Assembly (NCBI RefSeq): GCF_023168325.1
Contig: NZ_AP025688.1
Span: 2,604,001 to 2,668,000 of the forward strand
Source of the DNA: Tsukamurella sp. PLM1
Lineage (GTDB): Bacteria > Actinomycetota > Actinomycetes > Mycobacteriales > Mycobacteriaceae
Reading direction: 5' to 3'
Length of the DNA: 64,000 bases
The notes beneath the pieces were generated by a model. That model did not search any database. It saw only the letters and a program-made list of their open reading frames with translations, and was not told the DNA's origin. How positions within the stretch are numbered: the stretch's first letter is position 1; the number at the start of each line of letters is the position of its first letter. A program made the position numbers and the translations under genes. Positions 32,328-46,079 of this stretch are shown piece by piece.

Positions 32328-34134
32328 TCACCGCACGTCGAGCGGCCCGGTCCACGCGTAGTGGCCGGGCCGTTCACGTGCGTAGCCGACGCGGTACCGG
32401 CCGGGCGGCAGGCCGCGCACCACGACGGTGGCGCGGAAACCCTCCGCGGCGGACCCAGGTGAGCTCGGTCCACGGGGAGTCGTCGTCGGCGACGAGGTCA
32501 CCGTCGGGCCCCTCCGCCCGGACGTAGCTGCCGGGGATGGCCCGGTTGGGGTGCGGGCACGCGAACTCGACGGTGAGCGGCCCGCTCGCGTCCGGCGTCC
32601 GCACGGCCGTGACGCGCACGTCACGGGGTCGGCTCAGCACCGTCGAGCCCGACGGTGAGCCGAACCGCCCGGCCCGGCGCCGCGGCGGCGGCGTACCGGG
32701 CGCGCTCGGGCGCCCGGCGGCCAGGTCGGCGGCCAGCGCCTGCGCCGCCTCGGTGAACGCGGCCAGCTGGTTGCGGCCGAAGATCGTGCTCCCGGCCTCG
32801 TAGCGCTGCGCGTCGTACTCCTCCGGCGTGGTCAGGTAGTGCGCGTAGCCGTTGGCGTAGCCCTGGATCAGGACGTCGGCAGCGGCGATCCCGGCGGCCT
32901 CGGCGACGGCCTCCCGCAGGCGCGCGCCCGCGGTCACGGTGACCTCCACCGGCAGGCACACCAGGTGCAGCCGGCCCAGCCGGATCACCTGCACCGGGAG
33001 TCGCTCCTGGACCCAGCCGAGTGCGCCGACCGGGAGCAGCATCTCCTTGGGGGCCTGCCGGGCCGCCAGCGCGGCGACCGCCGGTAGAGCAGGCGGGAGA
33101 GCGCCCCGATGCGGTTGCCGAGGCCCTGCGCGAACAACGGGGACCCCAGGCCGTCGCTGGTACCGGCGGCGAAGGCGGCCCCGAGAACAGCCCGGCCCGT
33201 GGGTCCGGCGGCGGTCGCGGCGGTGCCGAAGTCGACGCGCGTGAGGCGGTGGCCGATCACCGCCTCGAGCGGGTCGCCCGGTCCCGTCGCCAGCCGCTGC
33301 GCCGCAACGAGCTGCCGCCTACCGATCTCCACGGTGTTCTCGCGCTCGTCGTCCGTCGGCCCGTGACCGGCGCTTCCGCCCAGGTTGGGCGACATGTCGC
33401 CGGAGTTGCTCTGCGCGAAGGCCGCCACGAACCCCGGGTCGGCGGGGCGCCGCTCGCGCTCCCACGCAGCGGCCGCCCAGCCCTTGTTGTCCGAGCTGAT
33501 CAGCCGGTTGGCGTTGGTCATGGAGGTGCAGTGGACCGCGAACCAGTCGACGGCCGCGCGGAGCCGCCCGTCCCGCTCGATCCGCAGCAGGGTGACGGCC
33601 GGGTCGATCCGTCCTGGTAGGCGTGCGGCGTCGGGGTTGCGGTCGAACGAGCTCGGGCTGCGGTTGACCGAGGCGTCGTGCAGTTCGCCGCGGGCGAGCG
33701 TCAGGTCGGCGGGCGCCGGCCGCCTCGGCCTCGAGGACCGCCCGCACCACCCCGTCCACCAGGCGGTGGAAGGTGCGGCGGTGGTGGCCCAGCGTGGTGA
33801 TGTTGTAGAGGCGGTGCCGGCCGTGCCCGCCCGGCCCGCAGTGCGTGTGGGTCGCGGTGAGCACCACGTTCTCGGCCGACAGCCGTCCGGATGTCGCGGC
33901 GGCGAGGCGGTCGGTGATCTCGTCGACCGAGGCCTGGAAGAACATGCCGATGTCGGCCACCACGAACGCCACTCGCTCGCCGCCGGCCGCGAACACGAAT
34001 GCCCGCGCCCACTGCCGGGTCATCAGACCCCGGCCGCGCTGGCCGGGCATCCCGTACCCCATCAGGCCGACGCCCCACGGCTCGCCCGTGATGTCCGCTT
34101 TCGCCCATCCCGCCCGGAATCCCGTCTCGCTCAC
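32328..34134 (-). CDS. neutral/alkaline ceramidase family protein, three frame breaks
   Basis: About 600 aa. Neutral ceramidases split ceramide into sphingosine and fatty acid. Seen: N-terminal VGLMGYGMPGQRGRGL, zinc motif LTATHTHCGPGG, VHCTSMTNANRLISSDNKGWAA, the catalytic-Ser block AQSNSGDMSPN, and GYANGYAHYLTTPEEYDAQRYEAGSTIFG. Breaks near 33718, 33083 and 32446; only the middle one is a simple one-base loss. There is no signal peptide, unlike secreted homologues. Start GTG 34134. The C-terminal Ig-like domain ends next to the convergent gdhA stop. Confidence 0.85.
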
Positions 34135-34242
34135 GCGTCGAGACTAGTTCGCCCCCTGCGCCGCGGCGGCGACCGGCGTAGCGTGGGCGGCGCGATGAAG
34201 GAAGAGTCGCTGCCTCCGCCGCCCACCATCGAGGATCTCGAT

Positions 34243-34539
34243 ATGCGCACGATCGCAACCGTTCTCGTCGCCTTCGCCATCAGTCTCGGCGGGACCGCCG
34301 TCGCCTCCGCCGAAGACGAGGAGACCGCCGCACCCACCGCCACCATCGAATCCGGCAACGCCCCGCGCGAGGTCGGCGAGCCCACCGACTCCGGTTCCGG
34401 CCCCATCGAATCCGGCGCGGCCGCCGAATCGGGCGGCGGCCCGATCGAGGTCGCGGCCGAGCCCGAGGACGCCGACGAACCGCGCCCGGATCCCGTCGCC
34501 GAACCGCCCGAGGCCCCGGACGAAGCCGAAGCGGAGTAG
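34243..34539 (+). CDS. small secreted acidic Pro/Glu-rich protein
   Basis: 98 aa. ATG 34243 follows GAGGAT with 6 bp spacing and opens a clear signal peptide (RTIATVLVAFAISLGGTAVASA). The mature part is very acidic (Glu/Asp/Pro/Ala) with three loose repeats containing IESG, and has no Cys. An in-frame ATG at 34195 would bury the signal peptide. The function is not recognised. Confidence 0.65.
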   Translation: MRTIATVLVAFAISLGGTAVASAEDEETAAPTATIESGNAPREVGEPTDSGSGPIESGAAAESGGGPIEVAAEPEDADEPRPDPVAEPPEAPDEAEAE

Positions 34540-34551
34540 TAGCGACCCGGT

Positions 34552-35133
34552 TCAGTCGCCGAGGTCCGGCGGCGGCGTCCGGTGCAGCCGTGGATCGGGC
34601 CCGCCTCCGGACATCCGCAGGGCCCCGATGAGCACGCGGCCGAGAGTGATCAGGCCCGACGGGGTCCGCAGGTCCAGCCCGGCGATCAGTTGCCGGAGGA
34701 TCGTCAGCTGGTCGAAGTAGATCCGCTCCGCCACAAGGTTCTCCGCCTCGTCGAAGACGAAGTACGCGGTCATCCGCGTACGGTGGCGCGAGCCCGTGGG
34801 CGGGATGGGCCCGAGCGGGCCGCGATGCGTCCCGCGAAGCCAGAACTCGACGATCACGGCGTCCGCGGAGTGCCGCAGGGCGATCAGCTCGTGATCCTGG
34901 TCCGGGAACGCGACCCGGGTGTCGACGTAGTAGCCGCGCACCTCCGCGCCACCGTCGTGCACCGTCATCTGCGCGATCAGCTCGTACCGCGGGTGCGGGA
35001 AGGTCGCGAGCGTCGCGTCCCAGTCCTGCCGGACCTCGTCCGCGAAGTGGTCGAGCACGAGCGTCTCGCGCGCCCGCAGGACGGACTCGGAGGGCATCGC
35101 GAAACGGGCGGGAAGGCTGTTCATGGACGCCAT
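34552..35133 (-). CDS. SnoaL-like / NTF2-fold protein
   Basis: About 193 aa. The pattern LDHFADEVRQDWDATLATFPHPRYEL ... YYVDTRVAFPDQDHELIALRHSADAVIVEFWLRGTH ... MTAYFVFDEAENLVAERIYFDQLTILRQL is the SnoaL-like cone-barrel fold, with the closing YFDQ...L(A)Q-like helix. Such proteins act as cyclases, isomerases or hydrolases; the activity is unknown. Starts 35133 and 35124 (ATG) are both possible. It is divergent from a TetR gene 45 bp away, its likely regulator. Confidence 0.78.
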   Translation of the reverse strand: MASMNSLPARFAMPSESVLRARETLVLDHFADEVRQDWDATLATFPHPRYELIAQMTVHDGGAEVRGYYVDTRVAFPDQDHELIALRHSADAVIVEFWLRGTHRGPLGPIPPTGSRHRTRMTAYFVFDEAENLVAERIYFDQLTILRQLIAGLDLRTPSGLITLGRVLIGALRMSGGGPDPRLHRTPPPDLGD

Positions 35134-35178
35134 TTTACCCACGATGTGGATATTTCGGGGTGTCGAAAATAGGGGACA

Positions 35179-35862
35179 ATGGGGTTCATGAGCTCCCCGG
35201 CGCGCCGGCGCGGGCGTCCCGCTCTGGGCGCGCCGCGGCTGACGCGCGCCGCGATCGTGACTGCGGCCCTCGCGCAGATCGACGAGCACGGGATCTCGGA
35301 CGTGAGCATGCGGTCCGTCGCCAAGCATCTCGGCGTGGACCCGAAGAGCCTGTACAACCACGTGCGCGACAAGGAGGACCTGCTCGACGCAATCGCTGAG
35401 GCGATCCTGTCGTCGATCGTCGTCCACGTGCCCACCGGCGATCTGCCCGGCGATCTCACGGCGATCGCGCACGCGTTCCGTGACGCGGCGCTCGCGCATC
35501 CGCGCGCCGCCGAGCTCGTCCTCACCCGCCAGGTGCAGTCCCTCGCGGCGCTGCGGCCGACGCAGTCGATCCTCGACGTGCTGTTGGGGGCGGGTTTCGC
35601 CCCGGTCGAGGCGGTCCACCTGCTCCGGTCCCTCCTGTCCACCCTCGTCGGCACCCTGCTGCGCGAGGTGGACGCGGCGCCCACGTTCGGCGTCACGGAC
35701 GCCGCGGCGATCGAGCGCCGGCGCACGGTTCTCGCGGGGTGCGGCCTCCCCGCGGTCGAGGCGGTCGCCGGCGATCTCGCCCGGTTCGACGCCGACGCCG
35801 AGTTCGAGTACATGATCCGGCTGTCGATCGACGCCGTGTCGGCGCGGCTGCCCCGCGGCTAG
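35179..35862 (+). CDS. TetR-family regulator with TetR-type C-terminal domain
   Basis: 227 aa. Helix-turn-helix: LTRAAIVTAALAQIDEHGISDVSMRSVAKHLGVDPKSLYNHVRDKEDLLDAI (about residues 21-72). The C-terminal domain resembles the TetR_C_1 group. It is divergent from the SnoaL-like gene, so it probably controls it; the 45-bp gap contains GTCGAAAATAGGGGAC but no perfect palindrome. Its stop overlaps the priA stop by 3 bases (convergent). Confidence 0.9.
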   Translation: MGFMSSPARRRGRPALGAPRLTRAAIVTAALAQIDEHGISDVSMRSVAKHLGVDPKSLYNHVRDKEDLLDAIAEAILSSIVVHVPTGDLPGDLTAIAHAFRDAALAHPRAAELVLTRQVQSLAALRPTQSILDVLLGAGFAPVEAVHLLRSLLSTLVGTLLREVDAAPTFGVTDAAAIERRRTVLAGCGLPAVEAVAGDLARFDADAEFEYMIRLSIDAVSARLPRG

Positions 35863-37848
35863 CCGATCCGCAGCGGGTCGATCTGGATCCGCACGGGATC
35901 GCCCTCGCGGCGCAGGCTGCGCCCCACCTGCGCCACGAACAGCGCGCGGGCGAGCGACCGGCCCTCCCTCCGCGCGACGCGCACCAGCAGCCGCTGCGGC
36001 GGCGGACCGTCGTCGGGCGCGCCCGGCACCCGGACGCCGGGCGGCAGGTCGACGGGGCCGAGCACCTCCGCCCCGGCGGGCAGCTCCGCGGCCTCCGCGA
36101 CCGCGACGATGTCCCGCTCGGCACCGTCGAGCGCCGCGAGGTGGGTCGCGGGCGGGAAGCCGACCTCGGCCCGTTCGGCGAGCTCGGAGGCCGCGAATCC
36201 GGCCGCGTCCCAGCGGATCAGCGCCTGCACCGCGGGGATGCCCGCGTCGGCGCCGCACACCACTGTGCCGTCCGGCGCGACGAGCGCCGTCGCGTTCATC
36301 CAGCGGCGCAGGGTCTCCTCCCCCGCCCGCAGGTCGGCGCGGCCGAGCAGCAGCCAGCCGTCGAGCAGCAGCGCGGCGCCGTAGCCGCCGGGCACCACCG
36401 GCTCCGCACCGGGCGTGGCCACCACCAGCCGCTTGCCGGCCGGCGCCTCCGCGAGCACCGACTCGCCCCCCGACATCGTGACGGCCGCCCCCGGGAACGC
36501 CCGCCCCAGCTCCTCCGCGGTGCGGCTCGCCCCGACGATCACGGCGCGCATCGCGGTCCCGCCGCACGCGGGACAGCGGTACCCCCGTCGGCGTGATCGC
36601 ACCACCGGCAGCGCAGGACCCCGCCGGCGGCCTGCTCGAGCGGCCCGTGGCACCGCCGGCAACGCGCGGGGTGCGGCACCGCTCGCACGACAGCGCCGGG
36701 GCGTACCCCCGGCGCGGCACCTGAACCAGCACCGGCCGGTCGGCGTCGAGCGCGGCGCGGGCGGCCGCGAACGCGGCGGCCGGCAACCGCGCCGATCGGG
36801 CCAGCGGGTCCCGGGCGAGGGCGATGTCGGAGTCCGCCACCCCGGCGATGTGCGGCGAACGCTGCCGCACGAGCGCACGGGGCGCCACGATCTCCGCGAC
36901 CCAACCCGCGTCCACGAGCGCCTGCGCCTCGGGCGTCCGCGCGAAACCGCCGATGACGAGCGCCGCGGACTCCTGGTACGCCCGCAGCGCCAGCACCTCG
37001 CGCGTGTGCGGATACGGCGCGCGCGGCTCGACCAGCGACTCGTCGCCGTCGTCCCACAGCGCGACGAGTCCCAGGTCCGGCAAGGGCGCGAACGCGGCGC
37101 TGCGCGTGCCGATCACGACCCGCGCGCGGCCGAGGCGCGCGAGCAGCCACCGCCGGTACCGTGCCGAGGGCCCCAGTCCCGCGGCGAGCACCGCTGGGGC
37201 GAGGTCCGCGCAGGCCGCCGCGAGGCGGTCCAGGTCCGCCTGGTCCGGCACGATGAGCAGCACCGTGCGGCCGGCCGCGACGACGGTGGCGGCGAGCTCG
37301 GCGAGTCGGGCCGCCCAGTCCTCACCCGGCAGCGCCTGCCAGGCGGCGCGGGGCGCGCGCCCCGCGACCGCGGCCGCCGCGAACTGGGGGCCGTGCGTGT
37401 ACTCACCCAGCGGGTCCGACGGTGCCTCCGGGCGCGCCGGTTCCGGCGGGTCCTGTTCGAGCACCGTCTTCTCGACCCGGGCGTGCCGGGGCGGTATCGC
37501 CAGCCGGAGCACGTCGGCGCGGGTGCCCGCATACCGTGCGGCGACCTCCGTCACGAGCGCGAGTACGGGCCCCGTCAGGACGGGTAGCGGTGAGACGACC
37601 CGATCGAGCCGCGCGAGGCGTCCCTCGTGGTCGGTCCGCGGGAGCCGTTCGAGGAGGTAGCCGTCGACGAGCCGCCCCGAGAACCGGATGCGCACCCGCA
37701 CGCCGGGCTGCGCCGCCGCATCGAGGTCCGGGGGCACCAGATAGTCGAACTCCCGGTCGAGGTGGCTGACCTGGAGCAGGGGCAGCACCCGGGCGATCGG
37801 GAGTTCGACGGCGGCCTGTGCCGCCTCGGCGGGGCCGGGACCGGCCAC
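35859..37848 (-). CDS. priA: primosomal protein N' (PriA), helicase motif I missing, two one-base deletions
   Basis: About 663 aa. It loads the replication machinery at stalled forks. Seen: the N-terminal 3'-DNA-binding domain (VSHLDREFDYLVPPDL), VVIGTRSAAFAPLPDLGLVALWDDGD, and the zinc-binding cysteines CERC, CRRC, CRWC and CPACGG. The usual GxTGSGKT of motif I is replaced by ALPGEDW, as in other actinobacterial PriA, so helicase activity is doubtful. Breaks near 36669 (ACCCCGCGC) and 36584 (GACGGGGGTAC), each one base short, fall in the zinc region. Start GTG 37848. It follows metK. Confidence 0.9.
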
Positions 37849-37865
37849 GCCGGTGGTGACCGGTG

Positions 37866-39089
37866 TCAGAGGCCCGCCGCGGCGCGGAGCGCGTCCACCC
37901 GGTCGGTGTGCTCCCACGGCAGGTCGATATCGGTGCGACCGAAGTGACCGTACGCGGCGGTCGGTGCGTAGATCGGCCGCAGCAGGTCCAGGTCGTTGAT
38001 GATCGCGCGCGGCCGCAGGTCGAACACCTCGGTGATCGCCTGCTGGATCTTCGCGGGGTCGATCTTCTCGGTGCCGAACGTCTCCACGAACAGGCCGACC
38101 GGTGCGGCCTTGCCGATGGCGTACGCCACCTGCACCTCGATCCGCTCGGCCAGCTCCGCGGCGACGGCGTTCTTGGCGACCCAGCGCATCGCGTAGGCGG
38201 CGGAGCGGTCCACCTTCGACGGGTCCTTGCCGGAGAAGGCGCCGCCGCCGTGGCGGGCCATGCCGCCGTAGGTGTCGACGATGATCTTGCGGCCGGTCAG
38301 CCCCGCATCACCCATCGGGCCGCCGAGCACGAACTTGCCGGTGGGGTTCACGAGCAGCCGCACCTCGGACGTGTCCAGGCTGGGCAGGTTCAGGTCGGCG
38401 ATCACCGCGCCGAGCACGTGCTCGCGCAGGTCCGGGGTCAGCATGCCGTCGATGTCGATGTCCGCCGCGTGCTGGCTCGAGATGACCACCGTGTCCAGGC
38501 GGACCGGCTGCTCACCGGCGTACTCGATGGTGACCTGGGTCTTGCCGTCGGGGCGCAGGTACGGCAACGTGCCGTTCTTGCGGACCTCGGTGAGCCGACG
38601 GGAGAGCCGGTGCGCCAGCGAGATCGGCAGCGGCATGAGCTCCGGGGTGTCCGAGCAGGCGTACCCGAACATCAGGCCCTGGTCGCCCGCACCCTGGGCG
38701 TCGATCTCGTCCTCGCCGCCGTCGACTCGGTGCTCGTAGGCCCGGTCCACGCCCTGCGCGATCTCGGGGCTCTGCGCGCCGATCGCGATGTTCACGCCGC
38801 AGGAGTTTCCGTCGAAGCCCTTGGCGGAACTGTCGTAGCCGATCTCCAGCACCTTGTCGCGCACGATGTGCGGGATGTCGGCGTACGCCGAGGTGGTCAC
38901 CTCGCCCGCGACGTGCACCTGGCCGGTCGTGACGAGCGTCTCGACCGCGACGCGCGAGGTCGGATCCTCCGCGAGCAGCGCGTCGAGCACCGAGTCGGAG
39001 ATCGCGTCGCAGATCTTATCGGGGTGTCCCTCGGTGACCGACTCGCTGGTGAACAGGCGATGGGCGGAATTGGCGAATCCGGCAACCAC
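37866..39089 (-). CDS. metK: S-adenosylmethionine synthetase
   Basis: 407 aa, intact. It makes SAM from methionine and ATP. Seen: [20 protein letters not shown] (ATP-binding His), [12 protein letters not shown] (first signature), [19 protein letters not shown] (second signature), and GHFGR near the C-terminus. Start GTG 39089, preceded by GAGAGGACGTCC; the N-terminus [17 protein letters not shown] fits the actinobacterial pattern. It lies in the mihF-gmk-rpoZ-coaBC-metK-priA order found in mycobacteria. Confidence 0.97.
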   Translation of the reverse strand: MVAGFANSAHRLFTSESVTEGHPDKICDAISDSVLDALLAEDPTSRVAVETLVTTGQVHVAGEVTTSAYADIPHIVRDKVLEIGYDSSAKGFDGNSCGVNIAIGAQSPEIAQGVDRAYEHRVDGGEDEIDAQGAGDQGLMFGYACSDTPELMPLPISLAHRLSRRLTEVRKNGTLPYLRPDGKTQVTIEYAGEQPVRLDTVVISSQHAADIDIDGMLTPDLREHVLGAVIADLNLPSLDTSEVRLLVNPTGKFVLGGPMGDAGLTGRKIIVDTYGGMARHGGGAFSGKDPSKVDRSAAYAMRWVAKNAVAAELAERIEVQVAYAIGKAAPVGLFVETFGTEKIDPAKIQQAITEVFDLRPRAIINDLDLLRPIYAPTAAYGHFGRTDIDLPWEHTDRVDALRAAAGL

Positions 39090-39129
39090 GTTTCGGACGT
39101 CCTCTCGACTTCGTTTGCGATTCAATAAT

Positions 39130-40368
39130 CTAGCGGGCCGCGCGCACCTGCGCGACAGCCGCGTCCAGTATGCGCGCGGCCATGACGGACTTCGAACCCA
39201 GTGGCAGCGCGGTCTCGTTCCCGTCCGCGCCGAGCAGCCAGCCCGAGTTCTCGTCGACCTCGAACGCACGACCGTCGCCGACCGCGTTGAGCACCAGGAG
39301 GTCGCAGCCCTTGCGCCGCAGCTTGGCCCGGCCGTAGTCGAGCACGGAACCGTCGGCGTCGCCGGTCTCGGCCGCGAACCCGACGATCACCGAGCCCTGC
39401 CGCAGCCCGCCGTCGCGGCGGGCCGCCACCAGGCCGGCGAGTACATCGGGGTTTTCGATCATCGTGATCGTCTCCAGCGCGGCACTGGTGCCGTCGGCGC
39501 CCTTCTTGAGCTTCGTCGCGGCGACCTCGGCCGGACGGTAATCGGCGACCGCCGCCGCCATGATCACGAGGTCAGCATCCGCCGCGTGCTCGGTCATCGC
39601 CGCCTGCAGGTCGAGCGCGGACGCGATGCGCACCACGTCGACCGCCGGTGGCTCGGACAACCCGACCGTGTTGCCGGCGACCAGGGTGACCCGCGCGCCC
39701 CGCTGCGCGGCGATCCGGGCCAGGGCGTAGCCCTGCTTCCCCGAGCTCCGGTTGGTGAGGTAGCGGACGGGGTCGAGCGCCTCCTTGGTGCCGCCCGCCG
39801 AGACGACGACCTTGCGGCCCTCGAGGTCGCGGTTCAGGGCGCCCGGGTGCTCCAGCAGCAGATCGGCGAGGGCGCCGATCTCATCGGGCTCCGGCAGGCG
39901 GCCCGCGCCCGTGTCCTTGCCGGTGAGGCGGCCCGACGCCGGCTCGATGACCACCGCGCCGCGTTCACGCAGCGTCGCGACGTTGGCGCGGGTGGCGGGG
40001 TGCTCCCACATCTCGGTGTGCATCGCCGGCGCGAACACCACGGGGCAGCGCGCCGTGAGCAGCGTCCCGGTCAGGAGGTCATCCGCCCGGCCCTGTGCGG
40101 CCCGGGCCATCAGGTCGGCGGTCGCCGGAGCGATCACGACGAGGTCGGCCGACTGACCGAGGCGCACGTGCGGCACCTCGGGGATCGACTCGAAGACCCC
40201 CGTCTGGACGGGGTTTCCCGACAGCGCCTCGAAGGTGGCGGCACCCACGAACTTGAGCGCCGATTCGGTGGGGATCACCCGCACCTCGTGCCCACGTTCG
40301 GTGAAGTGCCGGACCAGGGCGCACGCCTTGTAGGCGGCGATGCCGCCGCCGACACCGACGATGATCAT
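39130..40368 (-). CDS. coaBC: bifunctional phosphopantothenoylcysteine decarboxylase/synthetase
   Basis: 412 aa, intact. It catalyses two steps of coenzyme A synthesis. CoaC half: [18 protein letters not shown], the FMN/His site around [41 protein letters not shown]. CoaB half: [39 protein letters not shown] and KLKKG. ATG 40368 is 12 bp after the rpoZ stop. Confidence 0.96.
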   Translation of the reverse strand: MIIVGVGGGIAAYKACALVRHFTERGHEVRVIPTESALKFVGAATFEALSGNPVQTGVFESIPEVPHVRLGQSADLVVIAPATADLMARAAQGRADDLLTGTLLTARCPVVFAPAMHTEMWEHPATRANVATLRERGAVVIEPASGRLTGKDTGAGRLPEPDEIGALADLLLEHPGALNRDLEGRKVVVSAGGTKEALDPVRYLTNRSSGKQGYALARIAAQRGARVTLVAGNTVGLSEPPAVDVVRIASALDLQAAMTEHAADADLVIMAAAVADYRPAEVAATKLKKGADGTSAALETITMIENPDVLAGLVAARRDGGLRQGSVIVGFAAETGDADGSVLDYGRAKLRRKGCDLLVLNAVGDGRAFEVDENSGWLLGADGNETALPLGSKSVMAARILDAAVAQVRAAR

Positions 40369-40380
40369 GGGCGCGTCAGC

Positions 40381-40656
40381 TCACTCGCCCTCGGTGTGCT
40401 CCAGGAGATCCTCGTGGATCTCGCGCATCGCGATCGACAGCGGCTTCTCGTGCAGGCCCGGCTCGACGAGCGGGCCGACGTACTCGAGGATGCCGTCGGA
40501 CAGGCTGTTGTAGTAGTCGTTGATCTGGCGGGCACGCTTGGCCGCGTAGATCACGAGCGCGTACTTCGACGAGGTGCGCTCGAGCAGTTCGTCGATCGGC
40601 GGGTTCGTGATGCCGAGCGGCTGGTCGTACACGGCCTCAGTGGTGGTGGTGCTCAC
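40381..40656 (-). CDS. rpoZ: RNA polymerase omega subunit
   Basis: 91 aa. It binds the beta' C-terminus and aids assembly. Seen: [37 protein letters not shown], the core omega motif, and a C-terminal [17 protein letters not shown]. Length and position after gmk are as in mycobacteria. Confidence 0.96.
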   Translation of the reverse strand: MSTTTTEAVYDQPLGITNPPIDELLERTSSKYALVIYAAKRARQINDYYNSLSDGILEYVGPLVEPGLHEKPLSIAMREIHEDLLEHTEGE

Positions 40657-40705
40657 GCGTCTCCTACGTCAGACGATCATCAAAAGTTCGCTAGTGCGAC
40701 CCAGT

Positions 40706-41302
40706 CTACGCGCGTGGCGCGACGGGGCCGACCAGTAAGGATACCAACTCGGCCACGGCCCGGTCCAAGTCGTCGTTCACGACGACCGCGTCGTACGAGT
40801 CCCGGGTCGCCATTTCGGCTCGCGCGGTCTCGAGCCTGCGCTCGATCTTCTCGGCACTCTCGGTGCCACGACCACGCAGCCGGCGTTCGAGTTCCTCCCA
40901 GGTGGGCGGGCTCAGGAACACCGTCAACGCCTCCGGCAGTGCCGCCTTGACGCTGGCCGCGCCGGCGAGGTCCACCTCGACGAGCACGGGCCGCCCGGCG
41001 TCGAGCGCCTCGTACACAGGCCGCGCGGGCGTCCCCGACCGCTGTAGCCCGCCGTGGATCTCCGCCCACTCGAGCAGGTCGCCGTCGGCGATGAGGCGGT
41101 CGAAGCCCTGATCGCCGACGAAATGGTAGTCCCGGCCGTCCACCTCGCCGGGGCGCGGATCGCGCGTCGTGGCGGAGACCGAGAAGAACAGGTCGGGCAC
41201 CTCGCTGCGGAGCCTGCCGACCACCGATGACTTACCAACGGCGGAGGGGCCGACCAGTACCACCAGTCGGCCCCTCCGGCCCGCGGGAACTACTCCGGAC
41301 AC
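40706..41302 (-). CDS. gmk: guanylate kinase
   Basis: 198 aa, intact. It phosphorylates GMP/dGMP. Seen: P-loop [36 protein letters not shown] (GMP-binding), [10 protein letters not shown], and [14 protein letters not shown] 41302 is chosen because [18 protein letters not shown] directly precedes the P-loop; the frame is open far upstream into mihF only because of mihF's frame breaks. Confidence 0.96.
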   Translation of the reverse strand: MSGVVPAGRRGRLVVLVGPSAVGKSSVVGRLRSEVPDLFFSVSATTRDPRPGEVDGRDYHFVGDQGFDRLIADGDLLEWAEIHGGLQRSGTPARPVYEALDAGRPVLVEVDLAGAASVKAALPEALTVFLSPPTWEELERRLRGRGTESAEKIERRLETARAEMATRDSYDAVVVNDDLDRAVAELVSLLVGPVAPRA

Positions 41303-41310
41303 GTGGTGTG

Positions 41311-41623
41311 TCAGGCGGAGAACTTCTCGAGCAGCGCCTTGCGCTGCCGGTCGCCAGGCCGCGCACGCGGCGGGTGGGGCGATCTCCAGTTCGGTCATGA
41401 GCTCCTGCGCCTTGACCTTGCCCACCTTGGGCAGGGCCTCGAGCAGAGCCGAGACCTTCATCTTGCCGAGCACCTCATCGGTCTCCGCGTCCTTCAGCAC
41501 CTGCTGCAGGGTGGTGCCGCCGCTCTTCAGCCGGTTCTTCAGCTCGGCGCGTGCGCGGCGAGCGGCAGCTGCCTTCTCCAGAGCAGCAGCGCGCTGCTCG
41601 TCGGTCAACTGGGGAAGGGCCAC
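41311..41623 (-). CDS. mihF: mycobacterial-type integration host factor, two one-base deletions
   Basis: 104 aa when restored. Nucleoid-associated DNA-bending protein with a helix-two-turn-helix, essential in mycobacteria. Seen: [52 protein letters not shown], then, after adding one base near 41378 (GCCCCACCC) and one near 41354 (CCTGGCGAC), [21 protein letters not shown] and stop, exactly the family C-terminus. Start GTG 41623 with GGAGG upstream. Without the fixes it would run on into gmk. Confidence 0.93.
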
Positions 41624-41875
41624 GATTCCTCCGTCTTCGATGTACTTGGTCCTGCCGCAAACTTGCGACTGAAGCGACGGTACCCACGTTTCGCTCCTCG
41701 TGGGAACCCCACCCCCTCTCACCTGCGGTTTGGCGGTGATGTAGGTATCGGAGCAGGCCCCTGCCCAGCCCCTGCACACCGCCTCAGCTTGCAATCGAGA
41801 AATGTTGCCCCACAACGGTTTCAGTCCCCCACCTGCGAGTTCTCGCGCCACTCGGCGTGTGACAGGTGAAACTCA

Positions 41876-41905
41876 TGTGACCTGCGGCGATAGTCGCAAG
41901 TCACA
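41876..41905 (-). terminator. possible terminator of the pyr operon
   Basis: Read on the minus strand: TGTGACTTGCG, 8-nt loop, CGCAGGTCACA, an 11-bp stem with one G-U pair, 48 bp after the pyrF stop, followed by TGAGTTTCACC. It lies in the 329-bp gap between pyrF and mihF. The rest of that gap (41624-41875) holds a CCCACG...CGTGGG inverted repeat near 41682-41703 and presumably the mihF promoter, but no gene I can support. Confidence 0.5.
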
Positions 41906-41952
41906 CGGGCCTCCGCGCGTGTCGGGCGTGTCGCCAGCGGCGGACGCGCTGG

Positions 41953-42749
41953 TCAACGACCGCCGAGGGCGCCCTCGACCTCGTCCCGGACGGCGCGCGC
42001 GGCGGCGCGCAGGGACGGCACCGTCGGGCCCGCCGACAGCACCTGCCGCGACGAGCTGGGCAGCACGGTGCCCCCGGCGCCGAAGATCGTCGCCACGTCC
42101 GCGGGCGTCGCTCCCTGCGCGCCCAGGCCGGGCGCCAGGACGGGCCCACCCAGCCCGTCCAGGTCAAGACCATGTTCGCGGGTGGCACCCACTACCAGCC
42201 CGACGGTGCCCGTCCCGTCCGCGTTGTCGGCGCGCGCGGCGTCGACGATGCGTTGCCCGACACCGTCGGCCTGCACCTGCGCGCCCTCGGGATTCGACGT
42301 GCGCGCGAGCACGAACACGCCCCGGCCGGCCGCCCGGGCGGCGTCGACCGCGGGTGCGAGGGAGCCGTAGCCGAGGTACGGCGAGAGCGTGACGGCGTCG
42401 GCCGCCAGGGGCGAGTCGCCGAGCCAGGCCCGCGCGTAACCGGCCATGGTGGAGCCGATGTCGCCGCGCTTGGCGTCGGCGATCACGACGGTGCCGGCCT
42501 CCCGGCACGCCGCGATCACCTCCTCGAGTGCGAGCATCCCGGCGGCGCCGAACTGCTCGAAGAAGGCGACCTGCGGCTTGACGAAGCCGACCTCGCCCGC
42601 GAAGGCCTCGGCGCAGCGCAGGCCGAACTCGCGCACGCCTGCGGCGTCGTCGGACAGCCCCCACGCCGCGAGCAGCGGCGGGTGCGGGTCGATCCCCACC
42701 ACCAACCGCCCGCGGTCCGCCACCGCCGCGGCGACCCGCTGCGCGAACG

Positions 42750-42753
<4 letters not shown>
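41953..42753 (-). CDS. pyrF: orotidine 5'-phosphate decarboxylase (type 2)
   Basis: 266 aa. It makes UMP from OMP. Seen: [56 protein letters not shown] (catalytic Lys/Asp) and [15 protein letters not shown], the mycobacterial long-type enzyme. GTG 42753 overlaps the carB stop (GTGA). It is the last gene of the pyr operon. Confidence 0.96.

Positions 42754-46078
<3,325 letters not shown>

Positions 46079-46079
<1 letters not shown>

Noticed and set aside
34552..37917. Single 1,121-codon minus ORF joining PriA N-terminus and the SnoaL-like protein
   Set aside because: The PriA part leaves this frame near 36669 and returns only by chance after two deletions; the SnoaL-like protein has its own start and sits upstream of the convergent TetR gene.
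41682..41703. CCCACG...CGTGGG inverted repeat upstream of mihF
   Set aside because: Short arms in GC-rich DNA; it could be a chance stem. Mentioned only as content of the pyrF-mihF gap.
40706..41851. 381-codon ORF fusing mihF and gmk
   Set aside because: Adding one base at each of two sites gives the exact mihF C-terminus and stop 9 bp before the gmk GTG.
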